Of a stretch of 64,000 bases of DNA, positions 34,401 to 43,325 are shown in pieces. The translations under genes and the position numbers were made by a program. The notes under the pieces are model-generated. The model had not been told where the DNA came from, ran no database searches, and worked only from the letters and a program-made list of their open reading frames with translations. Numbering within the stretch: position 1 is the first letter of the stretch; each line of letters starts with the position of its first letter. The DNA lies in NCBI GenBank assembly GCA_000017645.1, contig CP000781.1, forward strand, positions 4,451,501 through 4,515,500, in the 5' to 3' direction. Origin of the DNA: Xanthobacter autotrophicus Py2 (GTDB taxonomy: Bacteria > Pseudomonadota > Alphaproteobacteria > Rhizobiales > Xanthobacteraceae).

Positions 34401-35300
34401 ATGAACATCCTCTCGCAGCTCATCGTCAGCGGCATCGCCGTTGGCATGATCTATGGCGTCATCGCCTTCAGCTACCAGCTCACCTTCGCCACCTCCAAGA
34501 CGCTGAACTTCGGCCAGGGCGAAGCCCTGATGCTGGGCGCGCTGGTGGGGCTCACCACGGTGAACTTCCTCATCGGCCAGGCGCTGGGCACCCCGCTCGC
34601 CTATCTTCTGATGCTGCCCATCGTGTTCGCCTTCGGCCTCGCCCAGGGGGCGGTGGTGGAATGGCTCGGCGTGCGCCCGGCGGTGAAGGCCAATTCCGAG
34701 GCCGGCTGGATCATGGCCACGATCGCGCTCGGCATCATCTTCCGCAATCTGGCGGAGAACATCTGGGGCCGTGACGCCCTGCGCTTTCCCTCGCCTCTGC
34801 CGGAGGCGTCGCTCAACATCCTCGGGGTGCGCATCCAGCCCATGGAGATCGCCATCGTGGTGGGCGCGCTGGTGATCATGCTGGCGGTGGAGGTGTTCAA
34901 CCGCCGCTCCATCTTCGGCAAGGCGGTGGTGGCCACCGCCAATGATCGCGACGCCGCCGGCCTGATGGGCATCGACACGCGGCGCGTGATTACCTTCTCC
35001 TATGCCCTGTCCTCCATGACGGCGGCCTTCGCCGGCGTGCTCATCGCCCCGGTCACCCTCACCGGCGCCACCATGGGCGCGGTGCTGGGGCTGAAAGCCT
35101 TCGCGGTGGCCATCATCGGCGGCCTGTCGAGCGGCATGGGCGTGATCGTGGGCGGGCTCATCCTCGGCATCACCGAGACCCTCACCGGCTACTACATCTC
35201 CACCGGCTACAAGGACGTGCCGGGCCTCGTGCTCCTGCTGCTCGTGCTGTCGCTGAAACCCTCGGGCCTGTTCGGCCGCGCCACCATCAAGAAGGTGTGA
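34401..35300 (+). CDS. livH: Branched-chain-type ABC permease LivH, system 1
   Basis: The 299-residue inner-membrane permease has about eight hydrophobic segments and the LivH landmarks FGQGEALMLGA, DRDAAGLMGIDTRRVITFSYALSSMTAAFAGVL and GLKAFAVAIIGGLSSGMGVIVGGLILG. The start at 34401 is preceded by GGAGACCC; an upstream in-frame extension is hydrophilic and arginine-rich and is not expected to be translated. It ends 4 bp before the fused LivM-LivG gene. Confidence 0.93.
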   Translation: MNILSQLIVSGIAVGMIYGVIAFSYQLTFATSKTLNFGQGEALMLGALVGLTTVNFLIGQALGTPLAYLLMLPIVFAFGLAQGAVVEWLGVRPAVKANSEAGWIMATIALGIIFRNLAENIWGRDALRFPSPLPEASLNILGVRIQPMEIAIVVGALVIMLAVEVFNRRSIFGKAVVATANDRDAAGLMGIDTRRVITFSYALSSMTAAFAGVLIAPVTLTGATMGAVLGLKAFAVAIIGGLSSGMGVIVGGLILGITETLTGYYISTGYKDVPGLVLLLLVLSLKPSGLFGRATIKKV

Positions 35301-35304
35301 GGCC

Positions 35305-37296
35305 ATGCTGGCGCGACGCATCCTCTCTACCGGCTTCCCGATCCTCGGCCTCGCCGCGCTGGCGGTGCTGCCGTTCGTGGTGACGAGCCCTTATTACCTG
35401 CACCTCACCATCACTATCGCCATCTACGCCATCCTCTTGCTGGGGCTGGACGTGGTGTTCGGCTATACGGGCGAGGTCTCCATCGGCCATGCCGCGCTGT
35501 TCGGCATCGGCGCCTATACGGCCGGCTGCCTGGCCATGCACTTCGGCATCGGCTTCTGGCCGGCGCTGCCGCTCGCCATCATCGTCACGGCCCTGTTCGG
35601 CATCGTGCTGGCGCTGCCGGCGCTCAGGGTCACCGGACCGTACCTCGCAATGGTGACGCTGGCCTTCGGCACCATCGTGCAGATCCTCATCAACGAGATG
35701 ACGGACCTCACCAACGGCCCCCTCGGCATCAAGCTGACGACGCCGCTGTTCCTCGACCTGCGCTGGCTCGGCGACACCATCCCGCTGTTCGACATGTCGC
35801 TGAAGCGCATGAAGGAGGTGGAGTATTTCTACATCGCCGCGGTGGCGCTGGTGCTCACCCTTCTGGTGATCAACCGCATCCTCGCCTCGCATCTGGGCCG
35901 GGCCTTCGAGGCGCTGCGCGACAGCCCCATCGCCTCCGACTGCATGGGCGTCAGCGTCTACAAGCACAAGGTGATCGCCTTCGTGGTGTCGGCGGGCTTC
36001 GCAGGGCTCGCCGGGGCGCTGTTTGCCTATTCGGAGCAATATATCGCGCCGAACAATTTCGGCTTCGAGCTTTCCGTGCAGTTCCTGCTGGCGGTGACGG
36101 TGGGTGGGCGCAAGTCGCGCCTTGGCCCCATCATTGGCGCGGTGATCATCGTCTTCCTGCCGAACCTGCTCTCCGACATCGTGCTGTTCCGCTACATCGC
36201 CGGCACCATCGCGGTGATCGCGCTGATCGCGGGGGCGCGCAGTTTCATCCGCACTCCGGAGCACCGGGTGCAGACCGCCATCCCGGTGGTGCTGTGCCTG
36301 GCCTTCTTCGCCTTCTCGCTGCTGCTGGAGAAGATCACCGACTACAAGCTCGCCATCTTCGGCGTGATGATCCTGTTCGTGGTCTATTACCTGCCGGACG
36401 GCATCGTCGGCTTCCTCAAGAAGGCCGCCGCCCAGCTCTGGCCGAACCTCGTAAAGACCCATGCGGTCATCGAGGCGGAGGCGACCGCGCGGCCAGTCAC
36501 CGCCACCGCCGCCGCCCGCGAGGGCGTGCTGCTCCACGTGGACGGGGTGGTGATGCAGTTCGGCGGCCTCAAAGCCCTCGACACCGTGAGCATCGAGGTA
36601 AAGCCGGGCACCATCCATGGTCTCATCGGCCCCAACGGATCCGGCAAGAGCACCATGATGAACGTGCTTACCGGCATCTATGTGCCCACGGCGGGCTCCA
36701 TCCGCTTCAAGGATCAGGACATCGCCGGGCGCACCTCCTCCGACATCGCGGCGCAGGGCATCGCCCGCACCTTCCAGAACGTGCAGCTGTTCGCCGAGCT
36801 GACGCTCATCGAGAACGTGCTGGTGGGCCTCCACCACACCTATCGCGCCACCTTCGCCGAGGTGGCGCTGGGCCTGCCGCGCATCCGGCGGGAAGAGAAG
36901 GCGGCGCGCGAGCGGGCCATGAGCCTGCTCGCCTTCGTCGGCCTTGCCGACCTTGCCAACGAGGAGGCGCGCAACCTGCCCTACGGCAAGCAGCGCCTCT
37001 TGGAGATCGCCCGCGCGCTGGCGCTCGACCCTGACCTGCTGCTGCTCGACGAGCCGGCGGCGGGCCTCACGGCGCCGGACATCAAGCATCTGGTGGAGAT
37101 CATCCGCAAGGTGCGCGACGCCGGCGTCACGCTCGTCCTCATCGAGCACCACATGGATGTGGTCATGGGCCTGTGCGACACGGTCACGGTGCTGGATTTC
37201 GGCCAGAAGATCGCGGAGGGCAAGCCGGCCACGGTGCAGGCCGACCCGCGGGTGATCGAGGCCTATCTCGGCGGCGCCGCCGTCGCGGCGGAATAG
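35305..37296 (+). CDS. Fused LivM permease - LivG ATPase, system 1
   Basis: The 663-residue protein joins a LivM-type permease (about residues 1-370, FGYTGEVSIGHAALFGIGAYTAG; LAFGTIVQILINEMTDLTNGPLGI) to a LivG-type ATPase (about 405-663) with Walker A GPNGSGKST near residue 442, FQNVQLFAELT, LPYGKQRLLEIARAL (signature variant), Walker B LLLLDEPAAGL and EHHMDVVMGLCD. Separate LivM and LivG genes are the norm; fused forms are known in some proteobacteria. No stop or frameshift separates the halves. Confidence 0.92.
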   Translation: MLARRILSTGFPILGLAALAVLPFVVTSPYYLHLTITIAIYAILLLGLDVVFGYTGEVSIGHAALFGIGAYTAGCLAMHFGIGFWPALPLAIIVTALFGIVLALPALRVTGPYLAMVTLAFGTIVQILINEMTDLTNGPLGIKLTTPLFLDLRWLGDTIPLFDMSLKRMKEVEYFYIAAVALVLTLLVINRILASHLGRAFEALRDSPIASDCMGVSVYKHKVIAFVVSAGFAGLAGALFAYSEQYIAPNNFGFELSVQFLLAVTVGGRKSRLGPIIGAVIIVFLPNLLSDIVLFRYIAGTIAVIALIAGARSFIRTPEHRVQTAIPVVLCLAFFAFSLLLEKITDYKLAIFGVMILFVVYYLPDGIVGFLKKAAAQLWPNLVKTHAVIEAEATARPVTATAAAREGVLLHVDGVVMQFGGLKALDTVSIEVKPGTIHGLIGPNGSGKSTMMNVLTGIYVPTAGSIRFKDQDIAGRTSSDIAAQGIARTFQNVQLFAELTLIENVLVGLHHTYRATFAEVALGLPRIRREEKAARERAMSLLAFVGLADLANEEARNLPYGKQRLLEIARALALDPDLLLLDEPAAGLTAPDIKHLVEIIRKVRDAGVTLVLIEHHMDVVMGLCDTVTVLDFGQKIAEGKPATVQADPRVIEAYLGGAAVAAE

Positions 37297-37305
37297 GAGG
37301 GCGCC

Positions 37306-38028
37306 ATGCTGGAAGTCACCGATCTCGTCGCCGGCTATGGCAAGGTGAAGGTGCTGCACGGCCTCAGCCTCACGGTTCAGGAAGGCCAGCTCGTCACCCT
37401 CATCGGCTCCAACGGTGCCGGCAAGACCACGACGCTGCGCGCCGTCTCCGGCATGATCGTGCCGGAATCCGGCTCGGTGCGCCTGGATGGCGAGGACCTC
37501 ACCGGCCTGCCGGCCTTCAAGATCACCAAGAAGGGCCTTGCCCACTCGCCTGAAGGTCGGCGGGTGTTCCCCACCCAGAGCGTGCTCGACAACCTGCTGC
37601 TGGGCGCCTTCCCACGCCTCACCGGGGCGCGGCCGCGCGGCGATGTGGAGGCGGACCTTGACCGCATGTTCGCGCTGTTCCCGCGCCTCGCCGAGCGGCG
37701 CACCCAGCTCGCCGGCACGCTTTCCGGCGGCGAGCAGCAGATGCTGGCCATGGCCCGCGCGCTGATGCTGAACCCGCGCGTGCTGCTGCTCGACGAGCCC
37801 TCCATGGGCCTTGCCCCGCGCCTGGTGGCGGAGGTGTTCTCAACCATCGCCCGGCTGAAGGAAGAGAAGATCACCATGCTGCTGGTGGAGCAGTTCGCCG
37901 CCGCCGCGCTCGAGGTGGCCGACTTCGGCTATGTGATGGAAAACGGCCGCCTCGCCGCCCACGGCCCCGCCGCCATGCTGAAGAACGACCCGGCGGTGCG
38001 CGCCGCCTATCTCGGCCACGCGCATTGA
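37306..38028 (+). CDS. livF: Branched-chain-type ABC ATPase LivF, system 1
   Basis: The 240-residue ATPase has Walker A GSNGAGKTT, GRRVFPTQSVLDNLLLGAF, signature LSGGEQQMLAMARAL and Walker B VLLLDEPSMGLAP. GGAGGG precedes ATG 37306, nine bp after the fused gene. It pairs with the LivG domain to form the asymmetric ATPase dimer of the importer. Confidence 0.94.
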   Translation: MLEVTDLVAGYGKVKVLHGLSLTVQEGQLVTLIGSNGAGKTTTLRAVSGMIVPESGSVRLDGEDLTGLPAFKITKKGLAHSPEGRRVFPTQSVLDNLLLGAFPRLTGARPRGDVEADLDRMFALFPRLAERRTQLAGTLSGGEQQMLAMARALMLNPRVLLLDEPSMGLAPRLVAEVFSTIARLKEEKITMLLVEQFAAAALEVADFGYVMENGRLAAHGPAAMLKNDPAVRAAYLGHAH

Positions 38029-38073
38029 GGGCGTGATCGAAGAAATCAAACGGGCATAACAGCAATCACTTCT

Positions 38074-38243
38074 GTCATGCCCGGGCGTGTCCCGGGCATC
38101 CACGTCGAGCCGCTTGGGCCAGCATCCGAAAATCGTTCCCAGCCTTCCCGCGTGGATGGCCGGAACCCGCATGTTTGCGGGTTCCGCTCTCAGAGGCGGA
38201 AGTCGGCAACAGCCGACTTCCGGGACAAGCCCGGCCATGACGG
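38074..38243. repeat. Dispersed palindromic repeat, copy 2 with inserted hairpins
   Basis: The left end GTCATGCCCGGGCGTGTCCC and the right end CCCGGCCATGACGG are the inverted arms shared with 20736-20844 and 50890-51001. The right half is interrupted by two extra perfect hairpins: GGAACCCGCA-TGTT-TGCGGGTTCC at about 38160-38183 and CGGAAGTCGGC-AACA-GCCGACTTCCG at about 38197-38222. The 10-bp word TCAAACGGGC flanks the element at 38046-38055 and 38290-38299. It lies between livF and the convergent amidase and could act as a bidirectional terminator. Confidence 0.75.
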
Positions 38244-38319
38244 TGATCATGCGTTTGGGAGGGCTGCAAGCGCCCATCTGAGCGAATTTTCAAACGGGCT
38301 CTTAAACCACGGCGTCCGA

Positions 38320-39501
38320 TCAGCCCCCGGCCAGCGCCACTGCCGCGCTCAGCAGGGCGGTGTCGCTCCCCGCCGGGCCCACCAGCGAGAGGCCGAACGG
38401 TACCCCCTCCAGCCGAGCCAGCGGCAGGGAGACCTGGGGCAGGCCGCCGAGGCCGGCGATGCACAAGAGGTTCATGGCCAGATGCCGGGTCACCACCTCC
38501 ACCTGGGCGGTGGCCATGCCGCGCAGCGGTGCAGGGCGCGGCACCGTGGGCATCAGGAAAGCCGTGCCCGGTTGCAGCAGGTCGTCGAGCCGGGCGCGGA
38601 TCGCAGCCCGATGGGCGCAAGCGACCTCCACCGCTGAAGGCGAGATGGTGCGGGCGGCGTCGAACCGCTCCTTCACCCCCGGTCCGAAGGCGGGGCGCAC
38701 CGCCTCGATCCACGGCCCCACCGAGGCCCAGATCTCGGCCGCCTGCAAGGTGCGGAAGGTGGCGGACCAGGCATCGAGCCCATCGGGTGCCAGGGCGATT
38801 TCCGCGCCGGGCGCGATTGTCTCCTGCGCCAGCCGAAGCGCGGGCGCGAGGGCGGCGGCTGCCTCCGGCGAGAGCATGGCAAACGCCTCGCGGGGGGCGA
38901 GCAGGCGGGTGAGGAGCGGCGCGGGCGCGGCATCGGCCAGAAGCACGCGGCCGACGCGTTCCAGAAGCCCGGCGTCGCGGGCGAACCAGCCCACGCAATC
39001 GAAGCTGGGCGCGAACGGGGCCACGCCCTCCAGCGGGATCCGCCCATGGGTGGGGCGCATGCCGAACAGGCCGCAATAGCTCGACGGCACCCGCACGGAG
39101 CCGCCGCAATCGGTGCCGAGGGCGAAATCCACCACGCTCCCGGCCGTGGCCGAGGCCGAGCCGCTGGAGGAGCCGCCGGGCACCCGGTCCGGCGCGGCCG
39201 GGTTGAGCGGCGTGCCGTAATGCACGTTCTCGCCGGTGAGCGAGTAGCACAGCTCGTCGGCGATAGTCTTGCCGGCAAGGCTTGCCCCCGCATCCAGCAG
39301 GCGATCCACCGCCACGGCGGAGCGCGCGGCGGGCGGGTGGGTGGTGAGCCAGTCGGGATGGCCGTTGCCGGTGGAGGTGCCGGCCACGTCCATCACATCC
39401 TTCACGGCGAAGGTGAGGCCGGCGAGCGGCCCGGCGGGCGCGCCCGGCCGGGCAAGGCGCGGGCCGGGAATGAAGGCGCCCAGCGCCTCGACGGCGCTCA
39501 T
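38320..39501 (-). CDS. Amidase-signature family hydrolase (1)
   Basis: The 393-residue enzyme has the Ser-cisSer-Lys machinery: Lys in TFAVKDVMDVAGTSTG, and the Ser-rich block DRVPGGSSSGSASATAGSVVDFALGTDCGGSVRVPSSYCG. It hydrolyses an amide bond; the specific substrate is not evident. The start ATG 39501 overlaps the stop of the amidohydrolase gene as ATGA, so the two are coupled and probably act in sequence. At 393 residues it is shorter than many amidases, lacking some N-terminal helices. Confidence 0.88.
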   Translation of the reverse strand: MSAVEALGAFIPGPRLARPGAPAGPLAGLTFAVKDVMDVAGTSTGNGHPDWLTTHPPAARSAVAVDRLLDAGASLAGKTIADELCYSLTGENVHYGTPLNPAAPDRVPGGSSSGSASATAGSVVDFALGTDCGGSVRVPSSYCGLFGMRPTHGRIPLEGVAPFAPSFDCVGWFARDAGLLERVGRVLLADAAPAPLLTRLLAPREAFAMLSPEAAAALAPALRLAQETIAPGAEIALAPDGLDAWSATFRTLQAAEIWASVGPWIEAVRPAFGPGVKERFDAARTISPSAVEVACAHRAAIRARLDDLLQPGTAFLMPTVPRPAPLRGMATAQVEVVTRHLAMNLLCIAGLGGLPQVSLPLARLEGVPFGLSLVGPAGSDTALLSAAVALAGG

Positions 39502-40739
39502 TGGGCGCACCCGCAGCCGGGAAAGTGCAGCTTGGCCCGCTCTCGCGTCAGGGTGCGCCGGCCACCCTTGAAGGCGGCGAGCACGGGCGACAGCTCGGCC
39601 ACCGCATCGCGCGGGGAGGGGCTGTCGATGATGACGAAATCCGCCGCCTTGCCGGCTTCCAGCCCGTAGTCGGCAAGATTCATCAGGCGTGCGGGGCGGC
39701 TCGTGACCATGTGGAAGCACTCGGCCATGTCGTGGGCCGAGCCCACATGGCAGATGTTGGCGTTGAGGTTCGCCATCCGCAATTGCGAGCAGTCGCCGAA
39801 CGGGGTGAAGGGGTTCAGCACATTGTTGGTGGACAGCGAGCAGTTCACCCCGTGCTTCAGCATCTGGTGCGCCGGGGTGACGCCCCGTGTCTTGGCGGAG
39901 GTGCGGTCCCGTCCCATCAGGAACAGGTCGGTGGAGGGCAGAACGGTAAGCGCGACACCGGCGTCCCGCATGCGCGTGGCGATCTCCGCCAGGCGTTCGG
40001 GTTCCACATAGGCGAGCTTGGTGACATGGCCGATGGCCACCCGCCCGCCCCAGCCGAAGCGCTCGGTGAGCGCGCAGACATGGTCGAGATCGAGCGCCGT
40101 GGGATCGGCGCCGAAATCCAGATGCATGTCGATGTCCACGTCGAAGTCGCGGGCCATCTCGAACACCCGGTCGATCTGGCCGTGGGGGTCGGTGTCGGTA
40201 TAGGGCGCCGCGCCCACCGCCTTCGCCCCGCGCCGCAGCGCCTCCACCATCAATTCGTCGGTGCCGGGATTGTTGGTGAGGCCCTCCTGCGGGAACACGC
40301 AGACCTCGATGTCCATGGCCCAGCGATAATCCTCCACCAGCTGCATCACCCCCTCGAACCCGCGCAGGCCGATGCCGGGGTCCACCTCCAGATGGGTGCG
40401 CATGTGGGTGGTGCCCTGGGCGATGGCCTTCTCGATGGTGCGCCGGCCACGGGCGTACACATCCTGCGGGGTGAAGTCCTTCTTGGCGCGGGCCACCTCG
40501 GCGATGGCCTCCTCCAGGTCGCCCCGGCGTGACGCGCAGCGATCGAGGATGCAGGATTTGTCCAGGTGGATGTGGGTTTCCACGAAGCCGGGGGCGACCA
40601 GACAGCCGCCGGCATCCACCACCTCGGCGTCGGCAGTGATGTCGGGTGCGACGGCTTCAATGCGGCCAGCCGCGATGGCGATATCGACGATACGGTCCGG
40701 CGCGTCCGGCAGGCGGGCGTTCTTGACGATGAGGTCCAT
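39498..40739 (-). CDS. Cytosine deaminase-like amidohydrolase with altered active site
   Basis: The 413-residue protein follows CodA along its length: metal-site HIH at residues 56-58 (VETHIHLDK), VFPQEGLTNNPGTDELMVEALRRGAKAVGAAPY, H206 in DMHLD, H238 in IGHVTKL. By-eye alignment to CodA puts Phe209 at the proton-shuttle Glu position (CodA HCDE vs HLDF here) and Asn305 at the metal-binding Asp position (CodA GHDDVFDP vs STNNVLNP here). It therefore cannot be a standard cytosine deaminase. It sits 26 bp after the LysR gene and overlaps the amidase, in an operon divergent from livK system 2. Confidence 0.86.
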   Translation of the reverse strand: MDLIVKNARLPDAPDRIVDIAIAAGRIEAVAPDITADAEVVDAGGCLVAPGFVETHIHLDKSCILDRCASRRGDLEEAIAEVARAKKDFTPQDVYARGRRTIEKAIAQGTTHMRTHLEVDPGIGLRGFEGVMQLVEDYRWAMDIEVCVFPQEGLTNNPGTDELMVEALRRGAKAVGAAPYTDTDPHGQIDRVFEMARDFDVDIDMHLDFGADPTALDLDHVCALTERFGWGGRVAIGHVTKLAYVEPERLAEIATRMRDAGVALTVLPSTDLFLMGRDRTSAKTRGVTPAHQMLKHGVNCSLSTNNVLNPFTPFGDCSQLRMANLNANICHVGSAHDMAECFHMVTSRPARLMNLADYGLEAGKAADFVIIDSPSPRDAVAELSPVLAAFKGGRRTLTRERAKLHFPGCGCAQ

Positions 40740-40765
40740 GGGGCATCTCGACGGGCTGGCGGGGG

Positions 40766-41713
40766 TCACTTCACGGTGGCGCGGGCCTTCTCGGCCTTGA
40801 GCTTGGCGCGCCAGGTTCCGGTCTCGACCATCTCGGCGATGACGTTGGCCATCACCTTGGCCACCGCCTCGGAGCCGCGCGGGTTCATGCTGCGCTGGGA
40901 GACGACGACGGACAGCCGCCACGACGGCGTCGGGTCGAGGATGGAGACGGCCACCATCTCGCCGCGCGCCATCTCATCCATGAAGGCGAAGTGGGGCATC
41001 ACCCCCAGCGCCCGGCCGGAGCGCACCAGGCGGGCGATGGTGGGCAGGCTGTCGCAGGCCATGGCGACCGGCTCCACATCGTTGCGGGCGGCGAACTGCT
41101 CGATCACCGTGCGCATCACGTTGGGCGCGCCGGGCAGCACGATGGGCCACGCGAACATGTCGCGGAAGGAGACGCTGCCCCGCGCCGCCAGCGGGTGGTC
41201 CGGCGCCACGAACAGCATCAGCTCCTCGACCATCATCTCGGTCCAGGCCACATGCTCGAATGCCTTGTGGTCGTAGAGCAGGGCCACGTCCAGCCGGCCG
41301 GCCTGGAGGAAATCATCGAGATAGCCGGTCATGGCCTCCACCACATGGAGGGCGATGTTGGGCTGGTGCTCGGCCATGGCCGAGATCAGCGGCAGGCCGA
41401 GGCCCCGGCAGGCCGAGGTGGGCAGCCCCACCGACACCCGCCCCGAGGGATTGAGCGACTTGGAGCGGACCTGGTCCTTCACCCGGTCCACCTCCTCCAG
41501 GATGCGGCGGGCATGGTCGTAGAATTGTTGGCCGAGCTGGGAGGGGGTGACGCCCCGGGCGTGGCGCATGAGCAGCTCGACGCCCAGCTCTTCCTCCAGA
41601 TTCTTCATCTGCTGGCTAAGCGAGGGCTGGGCAATGCGCAACACCTCCGCCGCGCGAGAGAAATTCCCGCTTTCCGCAATCTGGACGAAGTATTTGAGCT
41701 GACGAAGATCCAT
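40766..41713 (-). CDS. LysR-family transcriptional regulator
   Basis: The 315-residue regulator has an N-terminal winged helix-turn-helix (MDLRQLKYFVQIAESGNFSRAAEVLRIAQPSLSQQMKNLEEELGVELLMRHARGVTPSQLG) and a substrate-binding effector domain from about residue 90. The effector domain resembles NAC/Cbl-like and TsaR-like members in places (GLPTSACRGLGLPLISAM). It heads the amidohydrolase-amidase operon and faces livK system 2 across a 297-bp AT-rich gap containing a T-N11-A box, so it probably controls both directions in response to the imported compound. Confidence 0.92.
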   Translation of the reverse strand: MDLRQLKYFVQIAESGNFSRAAEVLRIAQPSLSQQMKNLEEELGVELLMRHARGVTPSQLGQQFYDHARRILEEVDRVKDQVRSKSLNPSGRVSVGLPTSACRGLGLPLISAMAEHQPNIALHVVEAMTGYLDDFLQAGRLDVALLYDHKAFEHVAWTEMMVEELMLFVAPDHPLAARGSVSFRDMFAWPIVLPGAPNVMRTVIEQFAARNDVEPVAMACDSLPTIARLVRSGRALGVMPHFAFMDEMARGEMVAVSILDPTPSWRLSVVVSQRSMNPRGSEAVAKVMANVIAEMVETGTWRAKLKAEKARATVK

Positions 41714-41775
41714 GGATCACCTTTGCACCAGCTGAAATGGCATTGCTCAAAAGTGATTGTCAAATTGCATGATAT

Positions 41776-41796
41776 ATAGTCATATGCCCAAACTAT
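41776..41796. promoter_or_regulatory. LysR-type T-N11-A binding site candidate
   Basis: ATAGT at 41776-41780 and ACTAT at 41792-41796 form a dyad separated by exactly 11 bases, the classic LysR box geometry. It lies 63 bp upstream of the LysR start codon, suited to autoregulation and control of the divergent importer. Confidence 0.6.
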
Positions 41797-41839
41797 GAGC
41801 GCTAAAATCATAAATATTATTGATAATCAATGATTTATG

Positions 41840-41862
41840 TGAGTCATTTGGGGTATGACTCA
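41840..41862. promoter_or_regulatory. Second dyad in the LysR-livK gap
   Basis: Perfect 8-bp arms TGAGTCAT and ATGACTCA flank a 7-bp spacer. The site is about 150 bp upstream of livK system 2, in a stretch that is far more AT-rich than its surroundings. It could bind a second regulator or extend the LysR control region. Confidence 0.5.
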
Positions 41863-42010
41863 GCCTATTATATAACCCTATAGTCTGTGCCTATATATAT
41901 GATCGGAAAATAATCTTTGTCCTGAGGCTGCGCCTATATCAGCCTTATCTCGCAGATGATTTTCGGGCGGACATGCCCGGCACGTCCTGTACACGGCAGG
42001 AGAAACAGAC

Positions 42011-43213
42011 ATGCCTCCACAGAGCATTTTGCGCAGCCAGCTTCTGGCCGCGGCGGTGGCGCTCGGCCTTTCCACCGGCCTTTCGATCCCCGCGGCGCTG
42101 GCCGATCAGGAACCCTGCATCGGCAATTCCGCCGCCGTGACCGGCCCGGCGGCGTTCTCCGGCCAGGCCATCAAGATGGGCGCGGAGATCGCCATCGAGG
42201 AGATCAACGCGGCCGGCGGCGTGCTCGGCAAGAAGCTGCGGCTGGTGCAGTATGACGATGCCGGCGCCCCGCCGCGCGGCGTCGACAACACCCGCCGCAT
42301 CGCGCTGGCGGACAAGTGCATCGCCGTGCTCGGCGGCTTCCATTCCACCGTCGCCTTGGCGCAGGTGGACCCGGTGCACGAGATCGGCATTCCCTACATG
42401 GGCGTGTGGGCGGCCAACACCAAGGCCATCGAGAACGGTCGCGATCCCAACTTCATGTTCCGCGTCTCCGCCAAGGACAAGTGGGTGGCCCGCTTCCTGG
42501 TGGACGAAGCGCTCAAGGTGTCCAAGACCGGCAAGGTGGCATTCTTCTACGAGAACACCGGCTGGGGCAACGGCGCGCTGCCGGACGTGAAGGCCGCGCT
42601 CGCCGCCAGGGGCAAGGAACTGGTGGCCGCGGAAACCTTCAACTGGAACGACCAGGACATGTCGCCCCAGGTGATCCGCGCCCGCGATGCCGGGGCCGAC
42701 GTGGCCATCATCTGGTCGCTGGACCGCGAGGCCAACCAGATCCTGCGCTCCATGGACAAGGCGAGCTGGAAGCCGGCCATCGTCGGCGCCTGGGGCATCT
42801 CCGGCAATCTCGGCGAGCTGGCCGGCCCCCTCGCCAACGGGGTGCGGGTGATGCAGACCTATTCCTTCCTGACCCCCCAGAGCGAGGCCGGCAAGAAGCT
42901 GCTGGCCGCCGTCGAGGCCAAGACCGGCATCAAGGACCCCAAGGACATCAAGGCGCCCTCGGGCATCGCCAATTCCTATGACGCGGTCTACGTGCTGGCC
43001 GACGCCATCAAGATCGCCGGCTCGTTTGACTGGAAGAAGGTGCAGCAGGCCCTCTACCAGGTCAGCCGCGACGGCCTCGTCGCCCCCTACAAGCCGGCCT
43101 TCGACAAGGCCGATCCCGAGCGCCAGGACGCCATCCTGCCGCAATACTACCTGCTGACCGTCTGGCACGACGGCAAGCTGATCCCCCTCAAGGGCTCGCC
43201 CTACGACAAGTGA
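42011..43213 (+). CDS. Branched-chain-type ABC substrate-binding protein (LivK family), system 2
   Basis: The 400-residue exported protein has a signal peptide (LLAAAVALGLSTGLSIPAALADQ) and the type I binding fold: CIGNSAAVTGPAAFSGQAIKMGAEIAIEEINAAGGVLGKKLRLVQYDD. GGAGAAACAGAC precedes the ATG. It is followed by a terminator-like hairpin, then LivH, LivM-LivG and LivF. Sequence divergence from system 1 and linkage to hydrolases for C-N bonds suggest an amide or cyclic nitrogen compound rather than a branched-chain amino acid. Confidence 0.9.
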   Translation: MPPQSILRSQLLAAAVALGLSTGLSIPAALADQEPCIGNSAAVTGPAAFSGQAIKMGAEIAIEEINAAGGVLGKKLRLVQYDDAGAPPRGVDNTRRIALADKCIAVLGGFHSTVALAQVDPVHEIGIPYMGVWAANTKAIENGRDPNFMFRVSAKDKWVARFLVDEALKVSKTGKVAFFYENTGWGNGALPDVKAALAARGKELVAAETFNWNDQDMSPQVIRARDAGADVAIIWSLDREANQILRSMDKASWKPAIVGAWGISGNLGELAGPLANGVRVMQTYSFLTPQSEAGKKLLAAVEAKTGIKDPKDIKAPSGIANSYDAVYVLADAIKIAGSFDWKKVQQALYQVSRDGLVAPYKPAFDKADPERQDAILPQYYLLTVWHDGKLIPLKGSPYDK

Positions 43214-43219
43214 GCCCGC

Positions 43220-43255
43220 GCGGGAGGCGGTTTCCCTCGCCGCCTCCCGCTTTTT
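43220..43255 (+). terminator. Intrinsic terminator between livK and livH of system 2
   Basis: A perfect 11-bp stem (GCGGGAGGCGG, complement at 43240-43250) with a 9-nt loop is followed by TTTTT. It sits seven bases after the livK stop. Partial read-through would give high binding-protein and low permease expression. Confidence 0.75.
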
Positions 43256-43325
43256 CTCGCCCACTCTGCCACCACTCGCCTCGACCGGCCACGGCCGGGC
43301 CCCCCCCTCCGACAGGTCGCCCGCA

